A DNA stretch of 64,000 bases from Methylopila henanensis (GTDB lineage: Bacteria; Pseudomonadota; Alphaproteobacteria; Rhizobiales; Methylopilaceae). Location: positions 248,001 to 312,000 of the forward strand of contig NZ_JBHUER010000004.1 of NCBI RefSeq assembly GCF_042681025.1, read 5' to 3'. The translations under genes and the position numbers were made by a program. Below, one piece after another: positions 24,684-33,602 of the stretch (the stretch's first letter is position 1; each line of letters begins with the position of its first letter). The notes below the pieces were generated by a model. The model did no database searches, was not told the DNA's origin, and saw only the letters and a list, made by a program, of their open reading frames with translations.

Positions 24684-26885
24684 ATGTCCCGTATGTCGCA
24701 CGCTCTGCTTGCGAGCGCCTCGCTCGCCGTTCTGTCGCTGCCGCAGGGCGCGCAGGCTCAAGGCGCGGCCGGCGGGACGACGGTGCTCGAGGAGATCTCG
24801 GTCGAGGGGCAGGCGGCGGGCGCTCGCGTCGACGGCGCGCCGGGCGTCGCCACCAATGACGGCTACGTCGCCAAGACCACGCGCTCGGCCACCAAGACCG
24901 ACACGCCGGTGAACGAGGTCCCGGCGACGATCAACACCGTCACCCAGAAGCAGCTCGACGACCGCCGGCCGCAGAATCTTCAGGAAGCCCTGAACTACAC
25001 GCCTGGCGTTCGCACGGGCGCCTACGGCGCCGACCCGCGCTTCGACAGCTTCTTCATCCGCGGGGTTGACGTCACCTACACCGGCGTGTTCCGCGACGGC
25101 CTGCGCCAGTTCAGCAGCCCAAGCGGCCTCTTCCGGCTGGAGCCCTACGGACTCGAGTCGGTCACGGTGCTCAAGGGGCCGTCCTCCGCCCTGTACGGCG
25201 CCGGAGCCTCTGTCGGCGTCATCGACCTGATCTCGAAGCGTCCGACCGACTACAAGTTCGGCGAGGTCGAGGTCCAGACGGGCTCTCACGCGCGCAAGCA
25301 GGTCAGCTTCGACATCGGCGGGCCGCTGAACGAGCAGGGCACGGTGCTCTACCGGCTGACCGGCCTCGCGCGGGACGCGAACACAGAGATGAGATACGTG
25401 CCGGACGACCGCTACTTCATCGCGCCGGCCGTCACCTTCCGGCCGAGCGACGACACCGAGCTCACCATCCTGACCGAGTTCATGCATGGCCGGACCGGCG
25501 GATCGGCCGCCTATGTGAACCATTACGACGCCGACTTTAACTCGATCGGTGCGGTGAAGACGCAGCTCGCCAACGGCAAGTTCAACAACTTCACGCAGGA
25601 TCAGGGCCGGGTCGGCTACGAGTTCAAGCACAGCTTCAGCGACACGGTCAGCCTCCACCAGAACGTTCGCGGGTCGGCGCTGACCCAGCGCGAGGAATAC
25701 AATGGCCGGTACAGCGAACTCTCGGAGGCGGGCGGCGCCGGTCTGGTCAAGGAGCAGTTCGTCGCTCTGGCGGCGGACACCTATCTGAAGACCGAGCTTC
25801 AGACGGGTCCGGTCTCGCACACGCTGCTGACAGGCGTGGACGTCAGCCTGCTGAAGTACTCGTCGAAATATGCGTTGAGTTACTATTCCGATCCCGACGA
25901 CATCCAAGTCCCGGATTTCGGATCGGATGCGGCGACGCCGTTCAGGTCCAAGCAGGATCAGAGCTTGGTCGGCGTCTATGCGCAAGACGAGCTGAAGATG
26001 GACGCCTGGCGTCTGACGCTCAACGGCCGCTACGACTGGTTCGACAGCACGTACAAGTCCAGTCAAGTGGCTGGCGTCTACGACGAACTCGGTAATCTTA
26101 CGGGTTATGCGACGACGAGGGGAACGCAGAAGCAGAACGACGGCAAGTTCACCGGCCGCGTCGGCCTGAGCTACGTCACAGAGTTCGGTCTCACGCCTTA
26201 TGTCGGCTACGGCACGTCCTTCGTCCCGAATCCGGGCACCGTCATCGACGGGACCGTGACGAAGCCGACCGTGGGCGAGCAGGTCGAGGCGGGCGTCAAG
26301 TACAAATTCCCGGACGTCAACGCGACCATCAACGCCTCCGTCTTTAACCTGAAGCAGGACGACGGCATCGTCTACGCGGTGGTCACGGACTCGTCCGGCT
26401 CAAGCAACCGGCAGACCCAGCTCGACTTCCGGTCGCGCGGCTTCGAGATCGAGGCTGCGGCGACGCTCGTGAACGGCGTCAACCTGCTGGCCTCCTACGC
26501 CTATGTCGACACCAAGATCGGCAAGCCTGACAGCATCAAGGGCAAGAACCTCACCAGCATTCCCAAGCACTCGTTCTCGCTCTGGGGCGGCTATGACGTG
26601 CCGGACGGCGCGGCGAAGGGGCTGAGCCTCGGCGCCGGCGTCCGCTACACGGGGCGCAACTTCGGCGACAACGCGAACCGCTCGGTCATCGCCAACAAGG
26701 CCCGCGCCTTCGTCGACGCCAAGGCGTCTTACGAGCTCGAGAACCTGAATCCCAAGCTGAAAGGGCTGAAGCTGCAGGTGAACGCCACCAACCTGCTCGA
26801 CAAGGTCGAACAGGTCTGCTCGTCGAACTACTGCTACTTCGATGAGGGCCGCAAGGTCATCGCCAGCCTGAAGTACCGCTGGTGA
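24684..26885 (+). CDS. TonB-dependent siderophore receptor
   Basis: This 733-residue outer-membrane protein has a signal peptide ending near AQAQG, a plug domain (VNEVPATINTVTQKQL, then QEALNYTPGV, FFIRGVD, VTVLKGPSSALYGAG) and a C-terminal 22-strand barrel ending in the aromatic KYRW. A CSSNYCYFDEGR stretch close to the end is usual in ferrichrome-type receptors. It imports a ferric siderophore with energy from TonB-ExbBD, which are not in the window. I chose the ATG giving MSRMSHALLASAS because it opens a proper signal peptide; an upstream in-frame start exists. An iron box lies upstream. Confidence 0.92.
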   Translation: MSRMSHALLASASLAVLSLPQGAQAQGAAGGTTVLEEISVEGQAAGARVDGAPGVATNDGYVAKTTRSATKTDTPVNEVPATINTVTQKQLDDRRPQNLQEALNYTPGVRTGAYGADPRFDSFFIRGVDVTYTGVFRDGLRQFSSPSGLFRLEPYGLESVTVLKGPSSALYGAGASVGVIDLISKRPTDYKFGEVEVQTGSHARKQVSFDIGGPLNEQGTVLYRLTGLARDANTEMRYVPDDRYFIAPAVTFRPSDDTELTILTEFMHGRTGGSAAYVNHYDADFNSIGAVKTQLANGKFNNFTQDQGRVGYEFKHSFSDTVSLHQNVRGSALTQREEYNGRYSELSEAGGAGLVKEQFVALAADTYLKTELQTGPVSHTLLTGVDVSLLKYSSKYALSYYSDPDDIQVPDFGSDAATPFRSKQDQSLVGVYAQDELKMDAWRLTLNGRYDWFDSTYKSSQVAGVYDELGNLTGYATTRGTQKQNDGKFTGRVGLSYVTEFGLTPYVGYGTSFVPNPGTVIDGTVTKPTVGEQVEAGVKYKFPDVNATINASVFNLKQDDGIVYAVVTDSSGSSNRQTQLDFRSRGFEIEAAATLVNGVNLLASYAYVDTKIGKPDSIKGKNLTSIPKHSFSLWGGYDVPDGAAKGLSLGAGVRYTGRNFGDNANRSVIANKARAFVDAKASYELENLNPKLKGLKLQVNATNLLDKVEQVCSSNYCYFDEGRKVIASLKYRW

Positions 26886-28111
26886 ATCTGGCGAACGGCC
26901 CGCGGAGCGGGAGCGCATCGCCGGTCCGGCTTCTGGTCGGGCTCGGCGGGCTCTACACCGCGCAGAGCGTGATCGGCGGGGTGATCTTCACGGGCCTCCC
27001 CGCCGTGATGCGCCAGAGCGGGGGGTCGCTGAACGACATCGCGCTCGTGCTGATCACGGTGCTGCCGTGGTCGTTCAAGTTCCTCTGGTCGCCGGCGGTA
27101 GAGCGGTTCCGCTCGCCGCATGTGGGGCCGCGGCGGTCGCGGCTGGTCGTGGGCGTGGTCGGCGCCTTCGGCGCCGGCGCGATCGCCGCCTGCGCGCTGA
27201 TCGGAACCTCGGCGCTGCTGCCGCTGATGGTCGCGATGGTGATCGCCTCGTTCTGCTCGGCGACCGTCGACATCGCCTGCGACGGCCATGCGGTCGAAAG
27301 CCTCGCGGAGAAGGACCGCGGCTGGGGCAACGCGGTCCAGGTCGGCGGCGCCTATCTCGGTGCGGCGATCGGCGGCGGCCTGTTCCTCGTGCTGATCGAC
27401 CATCTCGGCTGGACGCCGTCGACGCTGGTCATGGTCGCGATCCTGGTCGGGCTCGCGCTGCCGTTCCTGCTGGCGCCCGATGGGGCGCGCGCGGCCCGGC
27501 CGGACCGGCCGCCGCAATCGATCATGGCGGCGCTGAAGCGCCCGGAGATGCGGTCCGGCCTCGCGCTGATCGCGTTCTACGCGCTCGGCCAGAAATGGGC
27601 CTCGGTGCTGATCGGCCCGTTCCTGATCGACGCCGGCCTGAGCCTGACGCTGCTCGGCGTTCTCCAGGGCGTCGGCGTCACGGTCGTCGGGCTCGCCGGC
27701 GCGGCCGGCGGCGGCGCGCTGGTGCGCCGCTACGGCGCCTTCGGCGTCATGGCCGCCGCGCTCGCGGCCCAGGCCGCGGCGACCGTGGGTTTCGCGCTGT
27801 GCGCCTACGCCGAGATCCATTCCCCGGCGCTGCTCTCAGCCATCGCCTTCGTCTCGGCGGGCACGCTCTCGCTCGGCTTCGTCGCGGTCTATTCGGAGCT
27901 GATGGGACGCGCCTCGCCCGATCAGGCCGGCGTGGACTTCACCCTGTTCCAGAGCATGGACGCCATCGTGGCGGTGGTCGGCTGGTGGCTCGTCAGCGCG
28001 CTCGGCGACGCCTTCGGCTTCACCGCCGGCTTCGGGGTCGTGGCGGCCGCCTCGCTGGCGGCCTGCCTCGCGCTGGGGCTGGGCTTCGGCGGGGTTCGCG
28101 CGCCACGCTGA
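26882..28111 (+). CDS. RhtX/FptX-type siderophore importer (MFS)
   Basis: This 409-residue protein has about 12 membrane helices and the RhtX/FptX pattern near the N-terminus: TAQSVIGGVIFTGLPAVMRQ followed by LPWSFKFLWSPAVERF. RhtX imports rhizobactin 1021 and FptX pyochelin, each as a single-component permease. The GTG start overlaps the receptor stop by 4 bases, so the two proteins form an outer- and inner-membrane route for one siderophore. No siderophore synthesis genes are nearby, which suggests use of a siderophore made by others. Confidence 0.82.
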   Translation: MNLANGPRSGSASPVRLLVGLGGLYTAQSVIGGVIFTGLPAVMRQSGGSLNDIALVLITVLPWSFKFLWSPAVERFRSPHVGPRRSRLVVGVVGAFGAGAIAACALIGTSALLPLMVAMVIASFCSATVDIACDGHAVESLAEKDRGWGNAVQVGGAYLGAAIGGGLFLVLIDHLGWTPSTLVMVAILVGLALPFLLAPDGARAARPDRPPQSIMAALKRPEMRSGLALIAFYALGQKWASVLIGPFLIDAGLSLTLLGVLQGVGVTVVGLAGAAGGGALVRRYGAFGVMAAALAAQAAATVGFALCAYAEIHSPALLSAIAFVSAGTLSLGFVAVYSELMGRASPDQAGVDFTLFQSMDAIVAVVGWWLVSALGDAFGFTAGFGVVAAASLAACLALGLGFGGVRAPR

Positions 28112-28120
28112 CGGCCCGCC

Positions 28121-29026
28121 TCAGGCGTGGCTCGGCAGCAGCCCGGTTACGCCGGAAGCCGCCGCCGGCGGCTGGGGCTTCGCGCGCGCAGGCTCGACCG
28201 GCCGGCCGTCTTCGGCCCGCACGATCGCGTCGGCGAGTTCGTCGAGCTTTGTGCGCAGTTCGAGCATGAGGTCGTCGTCGGAGGCGGGCGACGGGGCCGC
28301 GCCGCGCGCGCTTGTCGCCCGGGCCGCGACCAGCGCCGCGGTCTCCTCGACGAGGCGCTTCTCCGCCGCGAGCCGCTGTGCCTGCGCTTCCGCGAGCAGC
28401 GCGGTTTTCGAGGCGGCCTCGGCTTCGATCAGCGTCAGCGCGTTCTGGGTGCGGGCGAGCCGCGCCTCGGTCTCGGCGAGGCTTGCGCGGGCCGAGACGA
28501 GCGCGGCTTCGGCGGCGGCGAGGTCGACGCGCAGCCCCTCCGCCGCGGTCTGGGCCGCGAGCGCCTCCTTGCGGGCCACGTCGCGGCCGCGGTTCGCGGC
28601 GCGCGCGTCCGATTTGGCGGCGTCGAGCGCCTTGAGGGCGTCGGCGAACTCGGCGCTGGTGCGGTCGAGATCGCCGCGATGCAGCGCGTTCTGAGTCTCG
28701 AGCCGCTTCACCGTCTCGCGCAGGTCCGCCGCCTCGGCCTTGAGCGCGAGCTGCCCGGCGCGCAGCGCGCCGGCCTCCACCCGCTCGCGCGCCGCCTCCG
28801 CCAGCATCGTCTCCGCCCGCCGCTCGGTCGCGCGCAGGGAGACGGCGTGCTCGGCGCGCAGCCGGTCCTGCGCGGCGACGATCTCGGAGACGGAGACGGG
28901 CAGCCGGCCCGCGAGCCGGCGCGTGGTGAGGCGCACCGCGCGGTTCCAGAACAGCGGCAGGAACAGCAGCAGGATCAGCGTCGCGACGCAGGCGCCGAAG
29001 GCGGCGTACAGGGCTGGCTCGACCAT
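28121..29026 (-). CDS. membrane-anchored coiled-coil protein
   Basis: This 301-residue protein starts with one transmembrane helix (ALYAAFGACVATLILLLFLPLFW) followed by about 200 residues of Ala/Glu/Arg/Leu heptad-like sequence, a long coiled coil, and a proline/alanine-rich tail. I recognise the architecture from hypothetical proteins of Hyphomicrobiales but know no function. A role as an envelope scaffold is inference. Convergent with the siderophore importer, with 9 bases between them. Confidence 0.72.
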   Translation of the reverse strand: MVEPALYAAFGACVATLILLLFLPLFWNRAVRLTTRRLAGRLPVSVSEIVAAQDRLRAEHAVSLRATERRAETMLAEAARERVEAGALRAGQLALKAEAADLRETVKRLETQNALHRGDLDRTSAEFADALKALDAAKSDARAANRGRDVARKEALAAQTAAEGLRVDLAAAEAALVSARASLAETEARLARTQNALTLIEAEAASKTALLAEAQAQRLAAEKRLVEETAALVAARATSARGAAPSPASDDDLMLELRTKLDELADAIVRAEDGRPVEPARAKPQPPAAASGVTGLLPSHA

Positions 29027-29160
29027 TCAGGCGTGCTCGCGGAATGCGATGCGGGGCCTCCGCGCGAGCGCCGCCGCCCCGGCGAGCGCCGGTGGCGTTC
29101 GTCGCTGGAGCATGGCACAGGCGCCCCCCGAGGCCAAGCCGGGGGAGCGCCGGGCGCGGA

Positions 29161-29787
29161 TCAGAATGGGTTCCAGGTCGAGTGCGGCGTGACCTTGAGG
29201 TAGCCGACGTTGACGCCAAGCCGGACGCCGAGGCCGGTGCGGATCGGCACCAGCACGGTGTTGTAGTCCTTCAGCGCCGTCATGCCGAGGCCGCCGACCA
29301 GATAGGCCGAGCCGTTGACGCCGGCGAAGCGGCTGAAGATCGCCTCGTTCGCCGGCAGGTTGTAGACCAGGATCATGGTCCGGGCGCCGTCGCCGCCGAA
29401 GTCGAAGCCGAGCGAGGGGCCCTGCCAGTAGACGCGCTGCTCCTGGCCGTCGCGGGTGAACAGCTTGCCCTCGCCGTAGCGCAGGCCGCCGACGAAGGCG
29501 CCGGCGGCTTCCTCGCCGAGGATGTAGCCGTTGGGCTCGCCCCACTGGCTGGTGGCCTTCTCGACGATGCCCGCGAGGCCGCGCGACATCGAGCCGAAGA
29601 AGGCGTGGCCCTTGTCCAGGATCTCCTGGCTCGAATAGGTCGGTCGCGCCCCGCCGTACTCGCCGTCGGAATAGGCGGCGCGGGTGGGCTCGGGTCCGGC
29701 GTACTGCGCCGAGGCGGCGTGCGGGAGGGTCATGCCGGCCACGAGCGCTGCGGCGGCGACGATCGCGTTCCACGACATCGCGTTCAT
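29161..29787 (-). CDS. eipA: EipA-like DUF1134 envelope protein
   Basis: This 208-residue protein has a signal peptide (ALVAGMTLPHAASAQ) and the DUF1134 domain with FGSMSRGLAGIVEKA, GEPNGYILGEEAAGAF and a final VRLGVNVGYLKVT beta segment. In Brucella, EipA (DUF1134) is a periplasmic small beta-barrel protein needed for cell envelope integrity. That family assignment is strong; the same role here is inferred. A second ATG three codons in is possible. Confidence 0.82.
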   Translation of the reverse strand: MNAMSWNAIVAAAALVAGMTLPHAASAQYAGPEPTRAAYSDGEYGGARPTYSSQEILDKGHAFFGSMSRGLAGIVEKATSQWGEPNGYILGEEAAGAFVGGLRYGEGKLFTRDGQEQRVYWQGPSLGFDFGGDGARTMILVYNLPANEAIFSRFAGVNGSAYLVGGLGMTALKDYNTVLVPIRTGLGVRLGVNVGYLKVTPHSTWNPF

Positions 29788-29946
29788 CCTTCTCGTCCGT
29801 GGGCGCGCTCGATGCCGTGCGAATCACGGAAGACGCGCCGATGCGTCGAATTTGAGCGATCGGGTTTACTCAAAGGTGAACGGCGCGGATGTAGAAGGAG
29901 CGGAGACGGGGAGGCCGCGACGGCGCGGCGGGGGAGGTCCGGCGAC

Positions 29947-30399
29947 GTGCGCAGCGTTCTCGCAGCCTTGGCGATCGCAGGTCTCGGCGGGATCGTTCCC
30001 GCCGCGGCGACGCCCGGCGTCGACGAGCGCTACGTGTCCGACCCCGCGAATGGCATCGCGCTCTACGGCTACGATCCGGTCGCCTACTTCACCGACGGCC
30101 GCGCCGTGCCGGGACAGCGCGAGCACGAGGCCGAGTGGAACGGCGCCGCGTGGCGCTTCGCGAGCGCCGCGAACATGGCGGCCTTCCTGTCCGCTCCCGA
30201 GGTCTACGCCCCGCGCTTCGGCGGCTACGATCCTGCGGCGGTCGCGAACGGCGCGCCCGCGGCCGGCCATCCGCTGATCTTCGCCGTGCGCGGCGAGCGG
30301 CTCTATCTGTTCCGCACGCCCGACGAGCGCGACGCCTTCCGCGATCCGCGCCCCGCCGAGAAGGCCTGGCCGCGCGTCGAGGCCCAGCTCGCGCGCTGA
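29947..30399 (+). CDS. exported YHS-domain protein
   Basis: This 150-residue protein has a signal-like N-terminus (VLAALAIAGLGGIVPAAATP) and a YHS domain of the type seen in ALYGYDPVAYFTDGRAVPGQ and AAWRFASAANMAAFLSAPE. Such domains occur in proteins linked to metal or haem handling; here no cysteine or clear metal ligand set is visible. I chose the GTG at 29947 because it gives a signal peptide and follows a GGGGAGG stretch. Divergent from eipA and convergent with cysQ. Confidence 0.78.
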   Translation: MRSVLAALAIAGLGGIVPAAATPGVDERYVSDPANGIALYGYDPVAYFTDGRAVPGQREHEAEWNGAAWRFASAANMAAFLSAPEVYAPRFGGYDPAAVANGAPAAGHPLIFAVRGERLYLFRTPDERDAFRDPRPAEKAWPRVEAQLAR

Positions 30400-30403
30400 G
30401 CGC

Positions 30404-31213
30404 TCAGCCCCGGCGTCCCCAGGCGACGAAGCCGCCGTTGCGGAAGCCGGCCTCGGACTTGCCGTAGCGGAACGGCGAGCCGTCGGGGGCCGTCACGGCG
30501 CCGCCCGCGGCCGCGAGCACGGCGTGGCCCGCGGCGGTGTCCCATTCCATGGTCGGGCCGAAGCGGGGATAGACGTCGGCCGCGCCCTCCGCCACCAGGC
30601 AGAACTTCAGCGATGAGCCGGCCGAGCGGCGCTCGGTGACGCCGAGCCGTTCGAGGAACGCTTCCGTCTCGGCGTCGGAATGGCTGCGGCTCGCCACCGC
30701 GCAGAGCGCGCCGGTCGCCGCCTGCCGGACCGAGACGTCGTAGAACTCGGCCTCGGCGGGCGTTTCGCGGATCGCGGCGACCGCTTTGCGGGCGCCGAGC
30801 CCCTCGGCGCCGATCCAGGTCGCGCCGAGCGCGGGCGCGTGCACGCAGCCGCCGACCGGCCGGCCGTCGACCACCAGCCCGACATTCACGGTGAACTCCC
30901 CGTTGCGCGACAGGAACTCGCGGGTGCCGTCGAGCGGATCGACCAGCAGGAAGGAGTCGGGGGCCGCGGCCGGCACGCCGTCGCGCGACGCGGCCTCCTC
31001 GGCGATGACGGCGACGCCCGGCAGCAGCCTGGCGAGGCCGGCATGCAGGATGGCCTCCGCCTTCTCGTCTGCGTCGGTGACGGGGCTGCGGTCGTCCTTC
31101 TCGCGCACGGCCACCGCCTCGGCGTCATAGACGTCGAGGATCGCGCGGCCGGCCTCGGAGCACAGTCCGGACAGGGCCGCGAGCAGGCGCGCGTCGAAGG
31201 CGGGCTGGGACAT
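30404..31213 (-). CDS. cysQ: 3'(2'),5'-bisphosphate nucleotidase CysQ
   Basis: This 269-residue protein is an inositol-monophosphatase-fold enzyme that turns 3'-phosphoadenosine 5'-phosphate into AMP, which keeps sulfate assimilation and sulfation running. The Li+-sensitive Mg2+ site motif VDPLDGTREFL is intact, the acidic EEAAS ligand region precedes it, and MEWDTAAGHAVLAAAGG is at the expected C-terminal place. Confidence 0.93.
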   Translation of the reverse strand: MSQPAFDARLLAALSGLCSEAGRAILDVYDAEAVAVREKDDRSPVTDADEKAEAILHAGLARLLPGVAVIAEEAASRDGVPAAAPDSFLLVDPLDGTREFLSRNGEFTVNVGLVVDGRPVGGCVHAPALGATWIGAEGLGARKAVAAIRETPAEAEFYDVSVRQAATGALCAVASRSHSDAETEAFLERLGVTERRSAGSSLKFCLVAEGAADVYPRFGPTMEWDTAAGHAVLAAAGGAVTAPDGSPFRYGKSEAGFRNGGFVAWGRRG

Positions 31214-31351
31214 CGATCGGGCTCCGGGGGGGAGGGGACGGCGTCGCCTTGAGGGCGCGCAACGTAGCGTGTATCAGGCTCCAAGCCGTTCGTGGACAGC
31301 TTTGAGTCGGCTCGGCGTTCAGGTCCTCTCCAAGCCTCGGCAGGAGCTCCC

Positions 31352-32032
31352 ATGTCAACCTCCGACGCCTCGCCGCCCTCGCAGATCATCACGCTCGACG
31401 GCCTCGACCTCGCGGCGCTGATCGCGAGCCGCGTCTGCCATGACGTGATCAGCCCGGTCGGCGCCATCGTCAACGGCCTCGAGATCCTCGAGGACGAGAA
31501 GGACGAGGGCATGCGCGGCTTCGCCTTCGACCTGATCAAGAAGAGCGCGGCGCAGGCCTCCGCGCGCCTGCAGTTCTGCCGCATCGCCTTCGGCGCGGCG
31601 GGATCGGCCGCGGCCGTGCTCGACCTCGGCGACGCCGAGCAGGTGGCGCGCGGCTTCATCGAGGACCAGAAGACCAAGCTGGTCTGGGAGGCGAACCGCC
31701 AGCTTCTGCTGAAGAACAAGGTCAAGCTGCTGCTCAACCTCGTGCTGGTCGCGACCACGACCATCCCGCGCGGCGGCGTCATCGCCGTCTCCGCCGAGGG
31801 CGAGGGCGACGCGACCGCCTTCCGCATCGTCGCGACCGGACCGACCGCGCGCGTGCCCGCAAACGTGGTCGATCTGATCGCCGGCCGCGCGCCGGAAGAC
31901 CGCGTCGACGCCCACGTCATCCAGCCGTTCTACGCCGGCCTCGTGGCCAAGGCCGCGAACATGGAGGTGACGATCGAGGCCGAGGTGGAGGGCGAGCGCA
32001 TCGTCACGCGGGCGACGCCCGTCGCGGCCTGA
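31352..32032 (+). CDS. chpT: histidine phosphotransferase ChpT
   Basis: This 226-residue protein is the phosphotransferase that passes phosphate from CckA to CtrA and CpdR in the alphaproteobacterial cell-cycle circuit. The phosphoacceptor is His30 in RVCHDVISPVGAIVNGLEIL, followed by a degenerate HATPase-like domain that lacks nucleotide-binding boxes. An AGGAG ribosome site precedes the ATG at 31352; an upstream in-frame start is less likely. cckA and ctrA are not in the window. Confidence 0.88.
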   Translation: MSTSDASPPSQIITLDGLDLAALIASRVCHDVISPVGAIVNGLEILEDEKDEGMRGFAFDLIKKSAAQASARLQFCRIAFGAAGSAAAVLDLGDAEQVARGFIEDQKTKLVWEANRQLLLKNKVKLLLNLVLVATTTIPRGGVIAVSAEGEGDATAFRIVATGPTARVPANVVDLIAGRAPEDRVDAHVIQPFYAGLVAKAANMEVTIEAEVEGERIVTRATPVAA

Positions 32033-32053
32033 GCGCCGCGCGAAGCATGGCGT

Positions 32054-32482
32054 TCAGCGCGTGATGACGATGCGCGAGCGCGCCATGCCCTTCTTCTGCA
32101 CCAGCGCGTAGAGCGTCGCCGCGTTCGCGGTCTGCAGGCGCACGCAGCCGTGGCTCGCGGGCCGTCCGAGCGAGCGCACATAGGTGGTGCCGTGCACGGC
32201 GTAGCCGCCGCGGAAGAACACCGAATAGGGCATCGGCGACATGTCGTATTTCCGGGAACGCCACATCTTTTCCGTGCGGAACGGCCGGTAGCTGCCGGTC
32301 GGCGTGACGTAGCCGCGACGCGCGGTGGAAACCGGCCAGGAATAGGCCCGGACGCCGTCCACCATCACGTCCATGCGCTGCTGCGAGAGGCTGATCTGCG
32401 CCACCACGGTGGCCTGCGCGGGCGCCGCGAAGGCGAGCCCGAAACCGAGGGCCAGCAGGCCCATGATCCTGTTCGATATCAT
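32054..32482 (-). CDS. L,D-transpeptidase (YkuD domain)
   Basis: This 142-residue protein has a signal peptide (GLLALGFGLAFAAPAQA) and a compact YkuD domain. The catalytic motif is SHGCVRL with His111 and Cys113, preceded by YAVHGTT (His97). It would make 3-3 crosslinks in peptidoglycan or attach proteins to it in the periplasm. It has no LysM or other binding domain. It converges with chpT. Confidence 0.92.
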   Translation of the reverse strand: MISNRIMGLLALGFGLAFAAPAQATVVAQISLSQQRMDVMVDGVRAYSWPVSTARRGYVTPTGSYRPFRTEKMWRSRKYDMSPMPYSVFFRGGYAVHGTTYVRSLGRPASHGCVRLQTANAATLYALVQKKGMARSRIVITR

Positions 32483-32602
32483 GATCTACGCCCTGTACAT
32501 GCCGCCCTGGCGGGGGCTTGACACATATGTGGCGTAAATGCGGCGAACTGTCGAATCACACGCGCGGCGCCGGGCCTTGGTCCGCGCCGAAGGCGGGCGG
32601 GA

Positions 32603-32618
32603 CGCGCGACGTCGCGCG
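32603..32618. repeat. perfect palindrome after the reductase gene
   Basis: CGCGCGACGTCGCGCG is a perfect 16-base palindrome lying 21 bases beyond the stop of the tartronate semialdehyde reductase gene. It may act in termination, though no U-tract follows. Confidence 0.35.
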
Positions 32619-32638
32619 CCCCGTCGCGGGCCCTCAGG

Positions 32639-33526
32639 TCACGAGGCGTCGGCGATCTCGTGGTTCGACATGATCTCGAGCGCGCGGGCGAGGCCCGAAT
32701 GGTCCCAGGCCTTGCCGCCGTTCGCGACGCAGACCGAGAACAGCTGCTGCGCGACCGCGGTCGCGGGCAGCGCGAGGCCGAGCGACTTCGCGCCTTCGAG
32801 CGCGAGGTTCAGGTCCTTCTGGTGAAGCTCGATCCGGAAGCCCGGATCGAAGGTGCGCCTGATCATCCGCTCGCCGTGAAGCTCGAGGATGCGCGAGGTC
32901 GCGAGCCCGCCGGTCAGAGCCTGCCGGACCTTGGCCGGATCGGCGCCTGCCTTGGACGCGAACAGCAGCCCTTCGGCGACCGCCCCGATGGTGAGCGCCA
33001 CGATGATCTGGTTCGCGACCTTGGTGGACTGGCCCGCGCCGGTGGGGCCGACGAGCGTGACGTTCTTGCCCATCAGCTCGAACAGCGGCTTCACCTTGTC
33101 GAAGGTCGCCTCGTCGCCGCCGACCATGATGGTGAGCGAGGCGTTCTTCGCGCCGACCTCGCCGCCGGAGACCGGCGCGTCGAGATAGGCGGCCCCCCTG
33201 GCCGCGATCTTCTCGGCGAAGGCCTTGGTGGCGATCGGCGAGATCGAGCTCATGTCGACGACGGTCTTGCCGGCCGACAGACCCTCGGCGATTCCGTCCT
33301 CGCCGAACAGCACGGCTTCGACGTCCGGCGTGTCCGGCACCATGGTGATGACGACGTCGGACTTTTCGGCGACCTCTTTCGCGGTCGCGCAGGCCGTCCC
33401 TCCGGCGGCGACCAGCTCGGCCGGAACCTCGCGGCGGGTCTTGAGGAAGAGCGTGTGGCCGCCCGCGATGAGATGGCCCGCCATGGGCTTGCCCATGATG
33501 CCGAGGCCGACGAAACCGACGTTCAT
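32639..33526 (-). CDS. garR: 2-hydroxy-3-oxopropionate (tartronate semialdehyde) reductase
   Basis: This 295-residue enzyme belongs to the beta-hydroxyacid dehydrogenase family and reduces tartronate semialdehyde to D-glycerate with NAD(P)H. The dinucleotide motif GLGIMGKPMAG opens the protein, DAPVSGGEVGA is the substrate-binding signature, and Lys169 in STKVANQ is the catalytic lysine. With the aldolase and glucarate dehydratase upstream on the same strand it completes the lower aldarate pathway. A glxR name would suit equally. Confidence 0.9.
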   Translation of the reverse strand: MNVGFVGLGIMGKPMAGHLIAGGHTLFLKTRREVPAELVAAGGTACATAKEVAEKSDVVITMVPDTPDVEAVLFGEDGIAEGLSAGKTVVDMSSISPIATKAFAEKIAARGAAYLDAPVSGGEVGAKNASLTIMVGGDEATFDKVKPLFELMGKNVTLVGPTGAGQSTKVANQIIVALTIGAVAEGLLFASKAGADPAKVRQALTGGLATSRILELHGERMIRRTFDPGFRIELHQKDLNLALEGAKSLGLALPATAVAQQLFSVCVANGGKAWDHSGLARALEIMSNHEIADAS

Positions 33527-33602
33527 GATGGTCTCCCGTCTGTGGGTAAGGCTGTGGAAAAGCTGTTGAGAGACGGTGGGCGAGGGAAGCCGTACTCCCC
33601 CG

